A stretch of DNA of 64,000 nt from JAUIET01 sp964352475 (GTDB taxonomy: Bacteria; Pseudomonadota; Gammaproteobacteria; Pseudomonadales; JAUIET01): contig CAYGSL010000003.1 in NCBI GenBank assembly GCA_964352475.1, positions 62,001-126,000 of the forward strand, in the 5' to 3' direction. Positions 1-9,106 of this stretch are shown one piece after another; position 1 is the first letter of the stretch, and every line of letters begins with the position of its first letter. Made by a program: the position numbers and the translations under genes. The notes under the pieces were generated by a model. It was not told the origin of the DNA. It saw only the letters and a list, made by a program, of their open reading frames with translations, and made no database searches.

Positions 1-815
1 TGTTTGACCAGTGAATCCAATTGTTGCAACTGAGCCAGAAACGGCTCCAGTTTATCCAGCGGCAGAGCGCAAGGCCCGTCGCATTTCGCCTGCGAAGGAT
101 CAGGGTGCGCCTCCAGAAACAGACCTGCCAGACCTTGCGACAAACCCGCTTTAGCCAATTCAAATACTGCTGCCCTGCGGCCATCGGCAGAATCTGCCCT
201 TCCACCGGGCATTTGTAAAGAATGGGTAACATCGAAAATTACCGGGCAATCCATTTGCTTCATGATTGCGAAGCCCAGCATGTCGACAACAAGGTTGTTA
301 TATCCAAACATGCTGCCGCGTTCGCAGAGAATCAGCTCCGAATTCCCGGCTTCCTGGCATTTCTGCATAATGTGCCGCATTTCATGAGGAGCCAGAAACT
401 GCGCTTTCTTTATATTGATTGGCCTTCCGGTTTGCGCCATTGCCACAACCAGATCCGTTTGCCGTGATAAAAAAGCCGGTAGTTGAATGACATCGGCTAC
501 CTCGGCAACCGCTTCAGCCTGTGCTGGCTCGTGCACATCAGTGATCACCGGTACCGAGTATTTGCTTTTAATATCTGCAAGAATCTGCAGACCGGCATCC
601 GCCCCTGGCCCTCGATATGAGTGCATTGAGGAACGATTGGCTTTGTCGAACGATGCTTTGAACACATACGGGATACCCAGGCGCTTGCACACGTCCACGT
701 AATGACTGGCAATTTCATCTGCAAGGCTGGCAGATTCCAGTACATTCATGCCGCCAAACAACACCATTGGTTGATCATTGGCCAGACTGACTCCACCGAA
801 CTCTATCGTTTTCAC
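1..815 (-). CDS. kdsA: 3-deoxy-D-manno-octulosonate-8-phosphate synthase (partial)
   Basis: Condenses phosphoenolpyruvate with arabinose 5-phosphate to KDO 8-phosphate, the first committed step to the KDO sugar of the lipopolysaccharide inner core (cytoplasmic). About 271 residues are visible; the family is near 280, so roughly the last ten lie beyond the left edge. I translated the reverse strand directly. The protein starts at a GTG (VKTIEFGGVSL) with AAAGGA about eight bases upstream. Recognisable family blocks include FKASFDKANRSS, the stretch ending in SYRGPG, VITDVHEP and FDVTHSLQMPG. It lies 25 bases downstream of pyrG, the pyrG-kdsA order usual in gammaproteobacteria (eno normally follows). 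Identity is secure from these motifs. Confidence 0.95.
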   Translation of the reverse strand, partial: MKTIEFGGVSLANDQPMVLFGGMNVLESASLADEIASHYVDVCKRLGIPYVFKASFDKANRSSMHSYRGPGADAGLQILADIKSKYSVPVITDVHEPAQAEAVAEVADVIQLPAFLSRQTDLVVAMAQTGRPINIKKAQFLAPHEMRHIMQKCQEAGNSELILCERGSMFGYNNLVVDMLGFAIMKQMDCPVIFDVTHSLQMPGGRADSADGRRAAVFELAKAGLSQGLAGLFLEAHPDPSQAKCDGPCALPLDKLEPFLAQLQQLDSLVK

Positions 816-840
816 TTATGATTCCTTTCTCTATCCTTAG

Positions 841-2466
841 CTATTTTTCTGCGTGCTCAATCGCAGCGGTAACAAAACCTGTGAACAATGGGTGGCCGTC
901 TCTGGGCGTGGACTTAAACTCTGGATGAAACTGGCAGCCCAAAAACCAGGGGTGATCGTCAAGCTCCACCATTTCTACCAAATCGTTTACATTGCTCCAG
1001 GCGCCTACCTTCAATCCAGCGTCCATTAAATCGGTCACGTAATTACTATTCACTTCATAGCGGTGCCGATGTCGTTCATTCACAGTATCAGATTGATAGA
1101 TGCTGGCCGCCAGGGAATCAGCTTCCACTCGACAGCTTTGCCCACCCAGGCGCATGGTACCCCCCAGGTCTGCGTTTTCATCCCGGGTTTGTATACTGCC
1201 GTCTTCATCCTTCCATTCAGAAATCAATGCGATCACCGGGTGAGCGGAGACTCGATCAAACTCGGTGCTGTTGGCACCCTTCAAGCCAGCTACGTTACGG
1301 GCGAATTCGATCACCGCAACTTGCATGCCCAGGCAAATGCCAAGATACGGTATTTTTTTCTCTCTGGCGTAGCGTACTGTTTCAATTTTGCCCTCAACGC
1401 CGCGATTACCAAAACCGCCTGGCACTAAAATGCCATCCGCGCCTCGAAGTATATCCACCCCTTCCTGCTCTACGCGTTCGGAGTCCAGGTGTCGAATGTT
1501 GACGCGCGTGCCGGTTTGAATTCCAGCGTGACCCAGAGCCTCATTCAGCGATATGTACGCATCGATCAACTCCATGTATTTGCCCACCATGCAAATCGTT
1601 ATTTCATGCGTTGGGTTATCGCGCTTTTCAAGGACTGTGTCCCATTCAGACAGATCGGCGGGCTGACAATCCAGCTGCAGTTTCTCAACCACAATGTCAT
1701 CGAGCTGGTGTTTGTGCAGAATTCTGGGAATGCTGTAAATGGTTTTAGCATCGCGCAAAGGAATGACCGCTCGCTGCTCCACATTGGTGAAAAGCGCTAT
1801 CTTGCGCCGCGAATCTTCGTCAATATCGTGTGCAGACCGGCACAGCAGAATATCAGGCTGTAAACCTATGGAACGCATTTCCTTAACACTGTGCTGGGTA
1901 GGCTTGGTTTTTACTTCACCGGAGGTTGGAATGTAAGGCACCAGCGTCAGATGAATAAACAGAGCACGCTGGTGGCCGAGCTCCAGCCCCAGCTGGCGTA
2001 TGGCCTCCAGAAACGGTTGCGATTCAATATCACCAACGGTACCGCCAATTTCCACCAGGGCTACGTCATGATCGCCGGCGCCGGCATATACCCGGCGCTT
2101 TATCTCATCAGTCACATGCGGAATGACCTGGACAGTGCCGCCGTCGTAATCACCCCGGCGCTCCTTGCGGATAACGCTTTCATACACTTTGCCCGTGGTG
2201 AAGTTGTTTCGCTTACCCATGGTAGTGCGGATAAAGCGTTCGTAGTGGCCCAGATCCAAATCGGTTTCCGCACCGTCTTCAGTGACAAATACTTCGCCGT
2301 GCTGAAACGGGCTCATGGTGCCAGGATCTACGTTTATGTAGGGGTCAAGCTTTAGCATGGTCACCTTCAGACCACGCGCTTCGAGAATGGCGGCTAAGGA
2401 CGCAGACGCAATGCCTTTGCCTAGTGAAGACACTACACCGCCGGTAATAAATATGAAACGAGTCAC
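841..2466 (-). CDS. pyrG: CTP synthase
   Basis: Makes CTP from UTP, ATP and glutamine, the last step of de novo pyrimidine nucleotide synthesis. At 541 residues it is a normal CTP synthase: an N-terminal synthetase domain beginning FIFITGGVVSSLGKG (nucleotide-binding loop) and a C-terminal class I glutamine amidotransferase domain with PGGFGNRG and the nucleophile elbow GICLGMQ, whose cysteine is catalytic; the His-Glu pair lies in FHPEF. The ATG start at 2466 follows a 162-base gap after tilS, the first clear gap on this side of the block, so pyrG-kdsA may have its own promoter. I could not pick a convincing -35/-10 pair there. No anomaly seen. Confidence 0.97.
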   Translation of the reverse strand: MTRFIFITGGVVSSLGKGIASASLAAILEARGLKVTMLKLDPYINVDPGTMSPFQHGEVFVTEDGAETDLDLGHYERFIRTTMGKRNNFTTGKVYESVIRKERRGDYDGGTVQVIPHVTDEIKRRVYAGAGDHDVALVEIGGTVGDIESQPFLEAIRQLGLELGHQRALFIHLTLVPYIPTSGEVKTKPTQHSVKEMRSIGLQPDILLCRSAHDIDEDSRRKIALFTNVEQRAVIPLRDAKTIYSIPRILHKHQLDDIVVEKLQLDCQPADLSEWDTVLEKRDNPTHEITICMVGKYMELIDAYISLNEALGHAGIQTGTRVNIRHLDSERVEQEGVDILRGADGILVPGGFGNRGVEGKIETVRYAREKKIPYLGICLGMQVAVIEFARNVAGLKGANSTEFDRVSAHPVIALISEWKDEDGSIQTRDENADLGGTMRLGGQSCRVEADSLAASIYQSDTVNERHRHRYEVNSNYVTDLMDAGLKVGAWSNVNDLVEMVELDDHPWFLGCQFHPEFKSTPRDGHPLFTGFVTAAIEHAEK

Positions 2467-2628
2467 GCTACTTTCTGGCCTCCGCGGTGCTTTTCAGGGC
2501 GCCGGTGAATGGAAAAACGGAGTACAGCGCAAAAGTGCTGACCCACACAAGATGGGCGTTCAGCCTACCAGAAAGATGCTCAGGCCTCCAGAGGCAAGAG
2601 CACAAGAGAGCCGATTTTCTAACAGTAA

Positions 2629-3936
2629 TTAATCCGATGACGGCGTCAGGCAAATGTTTTTGATTTCCCAGTCGGTGGATTCGCTGACACAGGTTTCACC
2701 AACAGCAATCAGTTCCTGCTGTACGAATAACAAGGGCGTGCGCTCGCGCAACCAGGGCGCAATACGCCGCTCCTGAAACCATTGCTTTAAAGTTTTGCTG
2801 TTACGACCGGGCGCACGGATCATCTCGCCACCTTGTCTTAGGCCAATTCGCACAGACACATCTACTGGTGGTGGGCGTGACCAGTTCACGCTTAGCTGGC
2901 CGATACCGTCAATTGTGGCCTCAAACACACACTGATCTGGATCAGCTCGCCGCCAATCTACGCCGAACGAAGAACCTATTGCAGGTAGTTCGCGCAGCAG
3001 AAAAATACTGTCCGCAAACCGCCTGGCTTCACCACCTGCCCAGCTGACTTTCGGTTGTCCGTCCTGCCTTGCTTCAGTTAGCTCCTGCATGATTGCGTTA
3101 AAGGCTTTGCGTGGCAATACGGGTATGGAGAATTGCTCGCAAACATATCTCAGCACGCCAAATGCGCGCAATAAGGAAAGGCTTTGCAATTCGCCGAGCT
3201 GCATACTGCATCCGTAGCGTTGCGACCGTAAACCGCAGGCTTGGACATCAATTTCTGCCAGGTCGTTCAGTGAGTCCGATGTAGCCGCCAAAACATCCGC
3301 AGAATGCTTCCAATTTCGCGCAAACCCTGGCCATCTGGACTCCAGCAATGGCATCACGTTGCTGCGCAGATAGTTTCGATCAAGCGTGAGGTCGTCGTTA
3401 CTGTCATCCGTAACGTACTTCAGTTGATGCGTCTGGGCGTAGGCTTCCAGCTCGGCTTTACTATTATCCAATAATGGTCGCAGCAATTCAGCCTGGCCGA
3501 TGACACGATGGCGGGGCATGCCCGCCAATCCGCGTACGCCGGCACCACGTAAAAGACGTAGCAACATTGTCTCGGCCTGATCATCCAGGTGATGCGCAAG
3601 CATCAGCACATCACCGTGCTCAAGCACGGATTCAAACGCCTGATAACGTGCCGCCCTTGCGGCATCCTCCAGTCCCCTGCCCCGGTTCTCCGGCGCCGCT
3701 ACCTTGATAACTGTGAGCGGCACCTGCAACTGATCACAGACCATCTGTGTATGCGTTTGCCAGCTGTCTGCGTAAGAGCTTAATTGGTGATTCACGTGCA
3801 CGGCGTGAAGTGGTGGGCGCTGTTCAATTGCCGCCAGCTGATGAAGTAAAACACTTGAATCCAGTCCGCCGCTGTAGCCAACCAGCCAGCGTTTTCTGTC
3901 TAGCCAGGCTTCAATAGCCGGTAAACGGAAAAGCAT
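2629..3936 (-). CDS. tilS: tRNA(Ile)-lysidine synthase
   Basis: Modifies cytidine 34 of the CAU anticodon of a minor tRNA-Ile to lysidine, so that it reads AUA and is charged with isoleucine. The 435-residue protein has the PP-loop SGGLDSS at residues 20-26, the HVNHQLSSYADSW segment and HHLDDQAETMLLRLLRGAGVRG in the ATPase domain, followed by the usual C-terminal tRNA-binding part. It follows accA on the same strand, as in many gammaproteobacteria. No Shine-Dalgarno sequence is visible before the ATG; a 26-base perfect hairpin instead ends nine bases upstream (see that entry). Function is certain from the PP-loop architecture and neighbours. Confidence 0.95.
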   Translation of the reverse strand: MLFRLPAIEAWLDRKRWLVGYSGGLDSSVLLHQLAAIEQRPPLHAVHVNHQLSSYADSWQTHTQMVCDQLQVPLTVIKVAAPENRGRGLEDAARAARYQAFESVLEHGDVLMLAHHLDDQAETMLLRLLRGAGVRGLAGMPRHRVIGQAELLRPLLDNSKAELEAYAQTHQLKYVTDDSNDDLTLDRNYLRSNVMPLLESRWPGFARNWKHSADVLAATSDSLNDLAEIDVQACGLRSQRYGCSMQLGELQSLSLLRAFGVLRYVCEQFSIPVLPRKAFNAIMQELTEARQDGQPKVSWAGGEARRFADSIFLLRELPAIGSSFGVDWRRADPDQCVFEATIDGIGQLSVNWSRPPPVDVSVRIGLRQGGEMIRAPGRNSKTLKQWFQERRIAPWLRERTPLLFVQQELIAVGETCVSESTDWEIKNICLTPSSD

Positions 3937-3945
3937 GATGGCTAT

Positions 3946-3971
3946 TAGCAGGCTGTTGAAACAGCCTGCTA
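3946..3971 (-). promoter_or_regulatory. Intercistronic hairpin between accA and tilS
   Basis: A perfect inverted repeat: TAGCAGGCTG, six unpaired or weakly paired bases, then CAGCCTGCTA. The stem is 10 bp, or 12 with the inner T-A pairs. The accA stop codon lies inside the stem, and the far side ends nine bases before the tilS ATG, where a ribosome-binding site would normally sit. No T-tract follows on the minus strand, so a classical intrinsic terminator is unlikely. It may instead set tilS translation or mRNA stability; that role is inference. Confidence 0.6.
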
Positions 3972-4922
3972 GTTGCCGATGGCCATAAGGCGGTTATATC
4001 GACGCTCCAGCAAGGCGTCCGGTTCCATTGCGCACAAGGCATCAAGCTGTTCAGCGATATGATCGCCAATGCGCTGTGCCATCAGATCTACATCGCGATG
4101 TGCGCCGCCCAGAGGTTCTTCTATCATGGCATCCACAATGCCAAGATCAGTGAGCACGTCCGAGGTGAGCCCCATTGCTTCGGCTGCTTCCGGCGCTTTG
4201 TCGGAGGTCTTCCAAATAATATTTGCACAACCTTCCGGCGAAATTACAAAATAGGTGGAGTACTGCAGCATACAAAGATGATCACCAACCCCGATTCCCA
4301 GGGCCCCACCTGAGCTTCCCTCACCAATCACAGTACACAAGATTGGCGTTTTCAAATGGGACATCACTGCCAGATTACGGGCAATAGCCTCACTGATACC
4401 TCGCTCCTCGGAATCAATACCGGGGTAAGCGCCTGGCGTATCGATGAAGGTTAGAACAGGCAGTTTGAAACGTTCGGCAAGCTCCATCAAACGCTTGGCT
4501 TTCCGATAACCTTCCGGCTTGGGCATACCAAAATTACGCTGTACCTTTTCACTGACGCCGCGACCCTTCTCCTGGCCAATGGCAACCACAGGTTTGCCTT
4601 TAAAACGGGCGATACCTCCAATAATGGATTTGTCGTCACCGAATTGTCGGTCGCCATGCAATTCGTCAAACTCGGTAAACAGGCGTGAAAAATAATCTTT
4701 GCTGTAGGGTCGTAGCGGATGCCGTGCCACGCGCACAATATCCCAGGGTTTCAGGTTGGCGTAGATTTTTTCCGTTAACTTGCTGCTTTTTTCTTTGAGA
4801 CGGGCAACTTCATCACCGAGATTCACGCCTACGTCGTCGTCCTGGCTGACCAGGTTTAGCTCTTCTATCTTAACTTCAAGCTCCGCGATGGGCTGCTCAA
4901 AGTCGAGAAAATTAGGATTCAT
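3969..4922 (-). CDS. accA: Acetyl-CoA carboxylase carboxyltransferase subunit alpha
   Basis: Alpha chain of the carboxyltransferase that moves carboxybiotin CO2 onto acetyl-CoA to give malonyl-CoA, the first step of fatty acid synthesis; it acts as an alpha2-beta2 complex with AccD, which is not in this window. At 317 residues it matches the family (E. coli is 319). It begins NPNFLDFEQPIAELE, has the DIVRVARHPLRPY block, the glycine-rich GEGSSGGALGIGVGD loop and the crotonase-like core FIDTPGAYPGI. It sits between dnaE and tilS, a standard gammaproteobacterial position. A gap of 118 bases separates it from dnaE; no clear promoter was found in it. Confidence 0.97.
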   Translation of the reverse strand: MNPNFLDFEQPIAELEVKIEELNLVSQDDDVGVNLGDEVARLKEKSSKLTEKIYANLKPWDIVRVARHPLRPYSKDYFSRLFTEFDELHGDRQFGDDKSIIGGIARFKGKPVVAIGQEKGRGVSEKVQRNFGMPKPEGYRKAKRLMELAERFKLPVLTFIDTPGAYPGIDSEERGISEAIARNLAVMSHLKTPILCTVIGEGSSGGALGIGVGDHLCMLQYSTYFVISPEGCANIIWKTSDKAPEAAEAMGLTSDVLTDLGIVDAMIEEPLGGAHRDVDLMAQRIGDHIAEQLDALCAMEPDALLERRYNRLMAIGN

Positions 4923-5040
4923 TGCCGCGCTTCACCGAGAAAATTCACAGGCGCCTAGTGTAACCTACTGTCGTCAGAAACACCCATGGCAGCCACCGAG
5001 CCGTGCATAATTTGTGCACCTTTTACATCATGACGGCGCA

Positions 5041-8000
5041 CTAGTGTGTGTCGCCAAATTCAAGCTGCACGTTGTCGCTGCCATACTCTGCACGCAGACG
5101 CTGTAGAAAATCATCGCTGGGGGCAACCGACCATTCAGGATCGAAGTTGATTCTGGCACGCGCAGTTGATGACTGATATTGAACACTTACGGGTACTGAA
5201 CCTTTGTCTGCGGAGCTCAATGCATTGCGCAATATTGCAACACTGTTGTCTGCTAAGCTTCCCGCGTCCAAATTGATTCTCACGGCTCGGGCAAAGGACT
5301 GGCGTGCCTGCAACATCGTATCAACGCCTTTTGCTCGCATCTTGAAACCGTCGGTGTATTCATCAATGCTTACCACGCCCTCTACACAGATCAAGGCGTC
5401 TTTAACCAGCAAATCGCGCACATTTTGGTAAAGGTCAGCAAACACAGAAACTTCAATTCTGGCCGACTTGTCGTCCAGAGTGATGAACGCAATTGTGTCG
5501 CCTTTTTTGCTGCGCATGGTGCGCTGCGCGACCAACAGCCCAACAACTTTCTGCGCTTTACCGTCAGGTCGCACATCAGCGATGCGCACGGTATTGAATC
5601 GTGCTATCTCGGCCTGGTACTCATCGATAGGATGGCCACTCAAGTACAAACCCAGCGTTTCTTTCTCGCCGGCAAGTACATCTTTTTTTCGCCATGCTTT
5701 AGTCGATCGAAAATCCTCATACACATCCTGGATTTGTTCATCCATCTCTCCGAACAAATCGATCATGCCCGCCACTGCATTGCGCGACTCTTGTTCAGCC
5801 GATTTCTGGGCTTTATCCAGTGAGGCCATTAGCACGGCTCTGGACTCACCCAAACTGTCGAATGCGCCGGCACGAATCAGGGCTTCTATGGCCCGGCGAT
5901 TTACCTTGCGCGCATCCGTTCTGTTGCAGAAATCAAACAGATCGGTAAACGGACCATCTTCTCTGGCCGCGATGATGCTGTCTACAGGCCCTTCGCCCAA
6001 GCCCTTGATAGCCCCCAGCCCGTATACAATTTGCTGCTTGTTATCAACCGTAAACGACAGTACGCCTATATTGACGTCAGGCATCACCAGATCCAGCCCC
6101 ATGCTGCGACACTCTTCGATCAGCAACACAACCTTATCAGTATTCTGCATATCAGCTGACAATACCGCGGCCATAAACTCAGACGGGTAATGCTGTTTTA
6201 ACCAGGCGGTTTGGTATGAAACAAGCGCGTAGGCTGCCGAGTGCGACTTGTTGAAACCGTAGCCTGCGAATTTTTCCATCAAGTCAAATACATGGGTCGC
6301 AAGTTTGACGTCTATACCGTTTTGTTCGGCGCCATCACAGAAAATTTCCTTCTGGCGTGCCATTTCCTCAGGCTTTTTCTTACCCATCGCTCGGCGCAAC
6401 ATATCCGCCTGGCCCAGAGTGTATTTAGCCATTACCTGGGCAATCTGCATTACCTGTTCCTGGTACAGAATAACGCCATAGGTATTTTCCAGAATGGGTT
6501 GCAGGCAGGGATGGTCGTACACAACCTTGGCTCGACCATGTTTACGATTGATAAAATCGTCCACCATTCCAGACTGCAACGGCCCTGGCCTGAACAAGGC
6601 AACCAATGCAACAATGTCTTCAAAGTTGCTAGGCAACAGGCGCTTGATCAGATCTTTCATGCCACGCGATTCAAGCTGAAACACCGCCGTGGTCTGGGCA
6701 TTTTGCAACAGCTGGAATACCTCGGCGTCGTCCAGCGGAATGGTGTTGATGTCTATTGAAAAAGGGCCTGGCTCTTTATTTCGATCGATCAGCTTCAGTG
6801 CCCAATCGATAATAGTGAGCGTGCGCAAGCCGAGAAAATCAAATTTAACCAGCCCAACCGATTCGACGTCGTCTTTATCAAACTGGGTTACCAGCCCAGC
6901 GCCGTTTTCGTCGCAATACAAGGGCGCGAAATCAGTTAGCTCTGTGGGCGCGATCACTACACCACCAGCATGCTTACCAACGTTACGCGTTACCCCTTCA
7001 AGCTGAAAAGCCATATCCATGATTTCAGCAACGTCATCGCTTTCATCAACAAACTCGCGCAGGCTCTGTTCTTGTTCCATTGCTTTGCTGAGCGTCATGC
7101 CCACTTCAAACGGAATCATTTTCGAGAGCTTGTCGGCCAGGCCATACGGTTTACCTTGTACACGGGCAACGTCCCGGACCACCGCTTTCGCGGCCATGGT
7201 ACCGAAGGTGATGATTTGAGACACAGCATCACGGCCGTAGCGATCAGCCACATATTGAATCACTTCATCACGACCATCCATGCAGAAATCAACATCGAAG
7301 TCAGGCATTGAGACGCGCTCAGGGTTCAGAAAGCGCTCAAACAGCAAATCGTATTCCAACGGGTCAAGGTCGGTAATCTGCAATGCGTAGGCCACAATGG
7401 ATCCCGCACCTGAACCACGCCCGGGACCTACTGGAATGCCCTGCGCTTTCGCCCAGCGGATAAAATCCATCACAATGAGAAAGTAACCGGGAAAACCCAT
7501 CTGGATAATCACGTCTAACTCAAAGTCCAGCCGATCGAAATACTCCTGCCGGCGAGACGCTATTTCAGGTTTGAGGATTTGCAGTTTTTCCAGCCGTTGC
7601 TGCAAACCTCGTTTGCTTTCCTCGCTGAAAAATTGCTCCAGGGTATTGCCTTCCGGAATCGGATAATCCGGTAGAAAATATTCCCCCAATTGCAAATCCA
7701 GGTTGCAGCGCTGTGCAATGGCAACCGTGTTTTCTATCGCATCTGGTAAATCCGAAAACAACTCTTCCATTTCGGATTGCGAGCGAAAATACTGCTGTTC
7801 ACTGTACAAACGTGGTCGGCGCGGGTCGTCGAGAGTGCGACCTTCGTGAATGCATACCCGGGATTCGTGCGCTTCAAATTGCTCGGCGCTGATGAAGCGC
7901 ACATCGTTTGTTGCCACTATCGGGCAATGCAGCTCATCGGCGAGCGCTACTGCAGCCTGTAGATAAACATCTTCGTTTTCACGATTGGTGCGTTGCACTT

Positions 8001-8505
8001 CCACGTAAAAGCGGTCGGGGAAAACAGTCATCCAGCTGGAAAGGCGTTGCCGCGCTTCTTCTGCTCGGCCCCCAACCAGAGCACGACCCACATCGCCCTC
8101 GCGGCCACCAGAAAGAGCCAATAAGCCATCGCTGTGCTCACTCAACCAACTCTCGCGAATGGCAATCAGACCTCGCCGCTGGCCTTCAAGATGTGCCCGA
8201 GAAATGAGTTGGGTCAGGTTCTTATAGCCTGCATCATCCATTACCACCAAGCTTAAAACCGTCGCCGCCTCTGGCTCTTGTGCGGCTTTTTCATCCTCGA
8301 TAATACTCACATCGCAGGCGCAAATTGGCTTTACACCTTCCGCGTGGCAAGCACGGACAAATTTAACCAGCGCGTACAGATTGAAGCGATCGCTGAGCGC
8401 AACGGCAGGCATGGCGTCGGATGCTGCATGCTTTGCAAGCTCTTTGACCCGCACCAGGCCATCAACCAGGGAAAACTCGGAATGAACCCTCAGGTGTACA
8501 AACAT
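5041..8505 (-). CDS. dnaE: DNA polymerase III subunit alpha
   Basis: Catalytic subunit of the replicative polymerase. The frame stays open 97 codons further upstream, into rnhB, but the ATG at 8505 is preferred: it gives MFVHLRVHSEFSLVDG, which aligns with the start of the PHP domain of known DnaE proteins, leaves 16 bases to the rnhB stop, and yields 1154 residues (E. coli has 1160). Domains in order: PHP; palm with the metal-binding aspartates in PDFDVDF near residue 400 and the third in KFDFLGL; thumb and fingers; tandem HhH; OB fold (VVGLLVAQRTM); C-terminal tau-binding region. The MIDLF segment resembles the internal clamp-binding motif (QADMF in E. coli). The order dnaE-accA downstream of rnhB is conserved. 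Confidence 0.97.
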   Translation of the reverse strand: MFVHLRVHSEFSLVDGLVRVKELAKHAASDAMPAVALSDRFNLYALVKFVRACHAEGVKPICACDVSIIEDEKAAQEPEAATVLSLVVMDDAGYKNLTQLISRAHLEGQRRGLIAIRESWLSEHSDGLLALSGGREGDVGRALVGGRAEEARQRLSSWMTVFPDRFYVEVQRTNRENEDVYLQAAVALADELHCPIVATNDVRFISAEQFEAHESRVCIHEGRTLDDPRRPRLYSEQQYFRSQSEMEELFSDLPDAIENTVAIAQRCNLDLQLGEYFLPDYPIPEGNTLEQFFSEESKRGLQQRLEKLQILKPEIASRRQEYFDRLDFELDVIIQMGFPGYFLIVMDFIRWAKAQGIPVGPGRGSGAGSIVAYALQITDLDPLEYDLLFERFLNPERVSMPDFDVDFCMDGRDEVIQYVADRYGRDAVSQIITFGTMAAKAVVRDVARVQGKPYGLADKLSKMIPFEVGMTLSKAMEQEQSLREFVDESDDVAEIMDMAFQLEGVTRNVGKHAGGVVIAPTELTDFAPLYCDENGAGLVTQFDKDDVESVGLVKFDFLGLRTLTIIDWALKLIDRNKEPGPFSIDINTIPLDDAEVFQLLQNAQTTAVFQLESRGMKDLIKRLLPSNFEDIVALVALFRPGPLQSGMVDDFINRKHGRAKVVYDHPCLQPILENTYGVILYQEQVMQIAQVMAKYTLGQADMLRRAMGKKKPEEMARQKEIFCDGAEQNGIDVKLATHVFDLMEKFAGYGFNKSHSAAYALVSYQTAWLKQHYPSEFMAAVLSADMQNTDKVVLLIEECRSMGLDLVMPDVNIGVLSFTVDNKQQIVYGLGAIKGLGEGPVDSIIAAREDGPFTDLFDFCNRTDARKVNRRAIEALIRAGAFDSLGESRAVLMASLDKAQKSAEQESRNAVAGMIDLFGEMDEQIQDVYEDFRSTKAWRKKDVLAGEKETLGLYLSGHPIDEYQAEIARFNTVRIADVRPDGKAQKVVGLLVAQRTMRSKKGDTIAFITLDDKSARIEVSVFADLYQNVRDLLVKDALICVEGVVSIDEYTDGFKMRAKGVDTMLQARQSFARAVRINLDAGSLADNSVAILRNALSSADKGSVPVSVQYQSSTARARINFDPEWSVAPSDDFLQRLRAEYGSDNVQLEFGDTH

Positions 8506-8521
8506 AGTCAGGCTTTTATCG

Positions 8522-9106
8522 TCAGGCAGTAGCAGTAAGTAAGCGTTTAACGGGTCCGAAACTTGTTCTGTGTATTGGCGCCGGACCGTGCTTGGCCAAT
8601 TGGGCCAGGTGCAGTTTAGTCGGATAGCCCTTATGTCTGTCAAGACCGTATTCAGGATACTGTTGATGAAGGCGTAGCATCTCTCTATCACGGCTGACTT
8701 TGGCGAGAATGCTGGCAGCTGCAATTTCTTCGACAAGGCCGTCGCCACCAACAATGGCCTCTGCCGGATATGGCCAGTCAGGCAAGCGATTGCCATCCAC
8801 CAACACTTTGTCGAAATGCTTATTAAGCGACTTCACCGCGCGATGCATTGCCAGCATGGAGGCATGCAATATATTTATTTGATCTATTTCTTTAACGCTG
8901 GCCGTGCATATAGACCATGCCGCCGCGTTGTCCATGATCTGATCATACAGCAGCTCACGGCGCTTTTCGCTGAGCTTCTTAGAGTCATTGAGCCCTTCAA
9001 TTGGTTTGTCCGGATCAAGAATCACTGCAGCTGCATATACATCACCAGCGAGCGGGCCGCGGCCGGCTTCGTCGGTACCTGCAATAATATTTGAGTTAGC
9101 GACCAT
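8522..9106 (-). CDS. rnhB: Ribonuclease HII
   Basis: Cleaves the RNA strand of RNA-DNA hybrids and single ribonucleotides misincorporated in DNA. The 194-residue protein has the type 2 RNase H signature GTDEAGRGPLAG near its N-terminus (first acidic pair), LVDGN carrying a further aspartate, and AAASILAKVSRD in the family core. Its start overlaps the lpxB stop by 11 bases and dnaE follows after 16 bases, so it is probably translated from the lpx-dnaE transcript. The lpxA-lpxB-rnhB-dnaE order is found widely in gammaproteobacteria. Confidence 0.96.
   Translation of the reverse strand: MVANSNIIAGTDEAGRGPLAGDVYAAAVILDPDKPIEGLNDSKKLSEKRRELLYDQIMDNAAAWSICTASVKEIDQINILHASMLAMHRAVKSLNKHFDKVLVDGNRLPDWPYPAEAIVGGDGLVEEIAAASILAKVSRDREMLRLHQQYPEYGLDRHKGYPTKLHLAQLAKHGPAPIHRTSFGPVKRLLTATA

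Noticed and set aside
5468..6190. A 240-codon open frame antisense to dnaE
   Set aside because: Lies wholly within dnaE on the opposite strand, serine- and arginine-rich as expected for shadow translation.
8506..8796. N-terminal extension of dnaE into rnhB
   Set aside because: The 97 extra residues have no match to the family and overlap rnhB; the PHP domain begins at the ATG at 8505.
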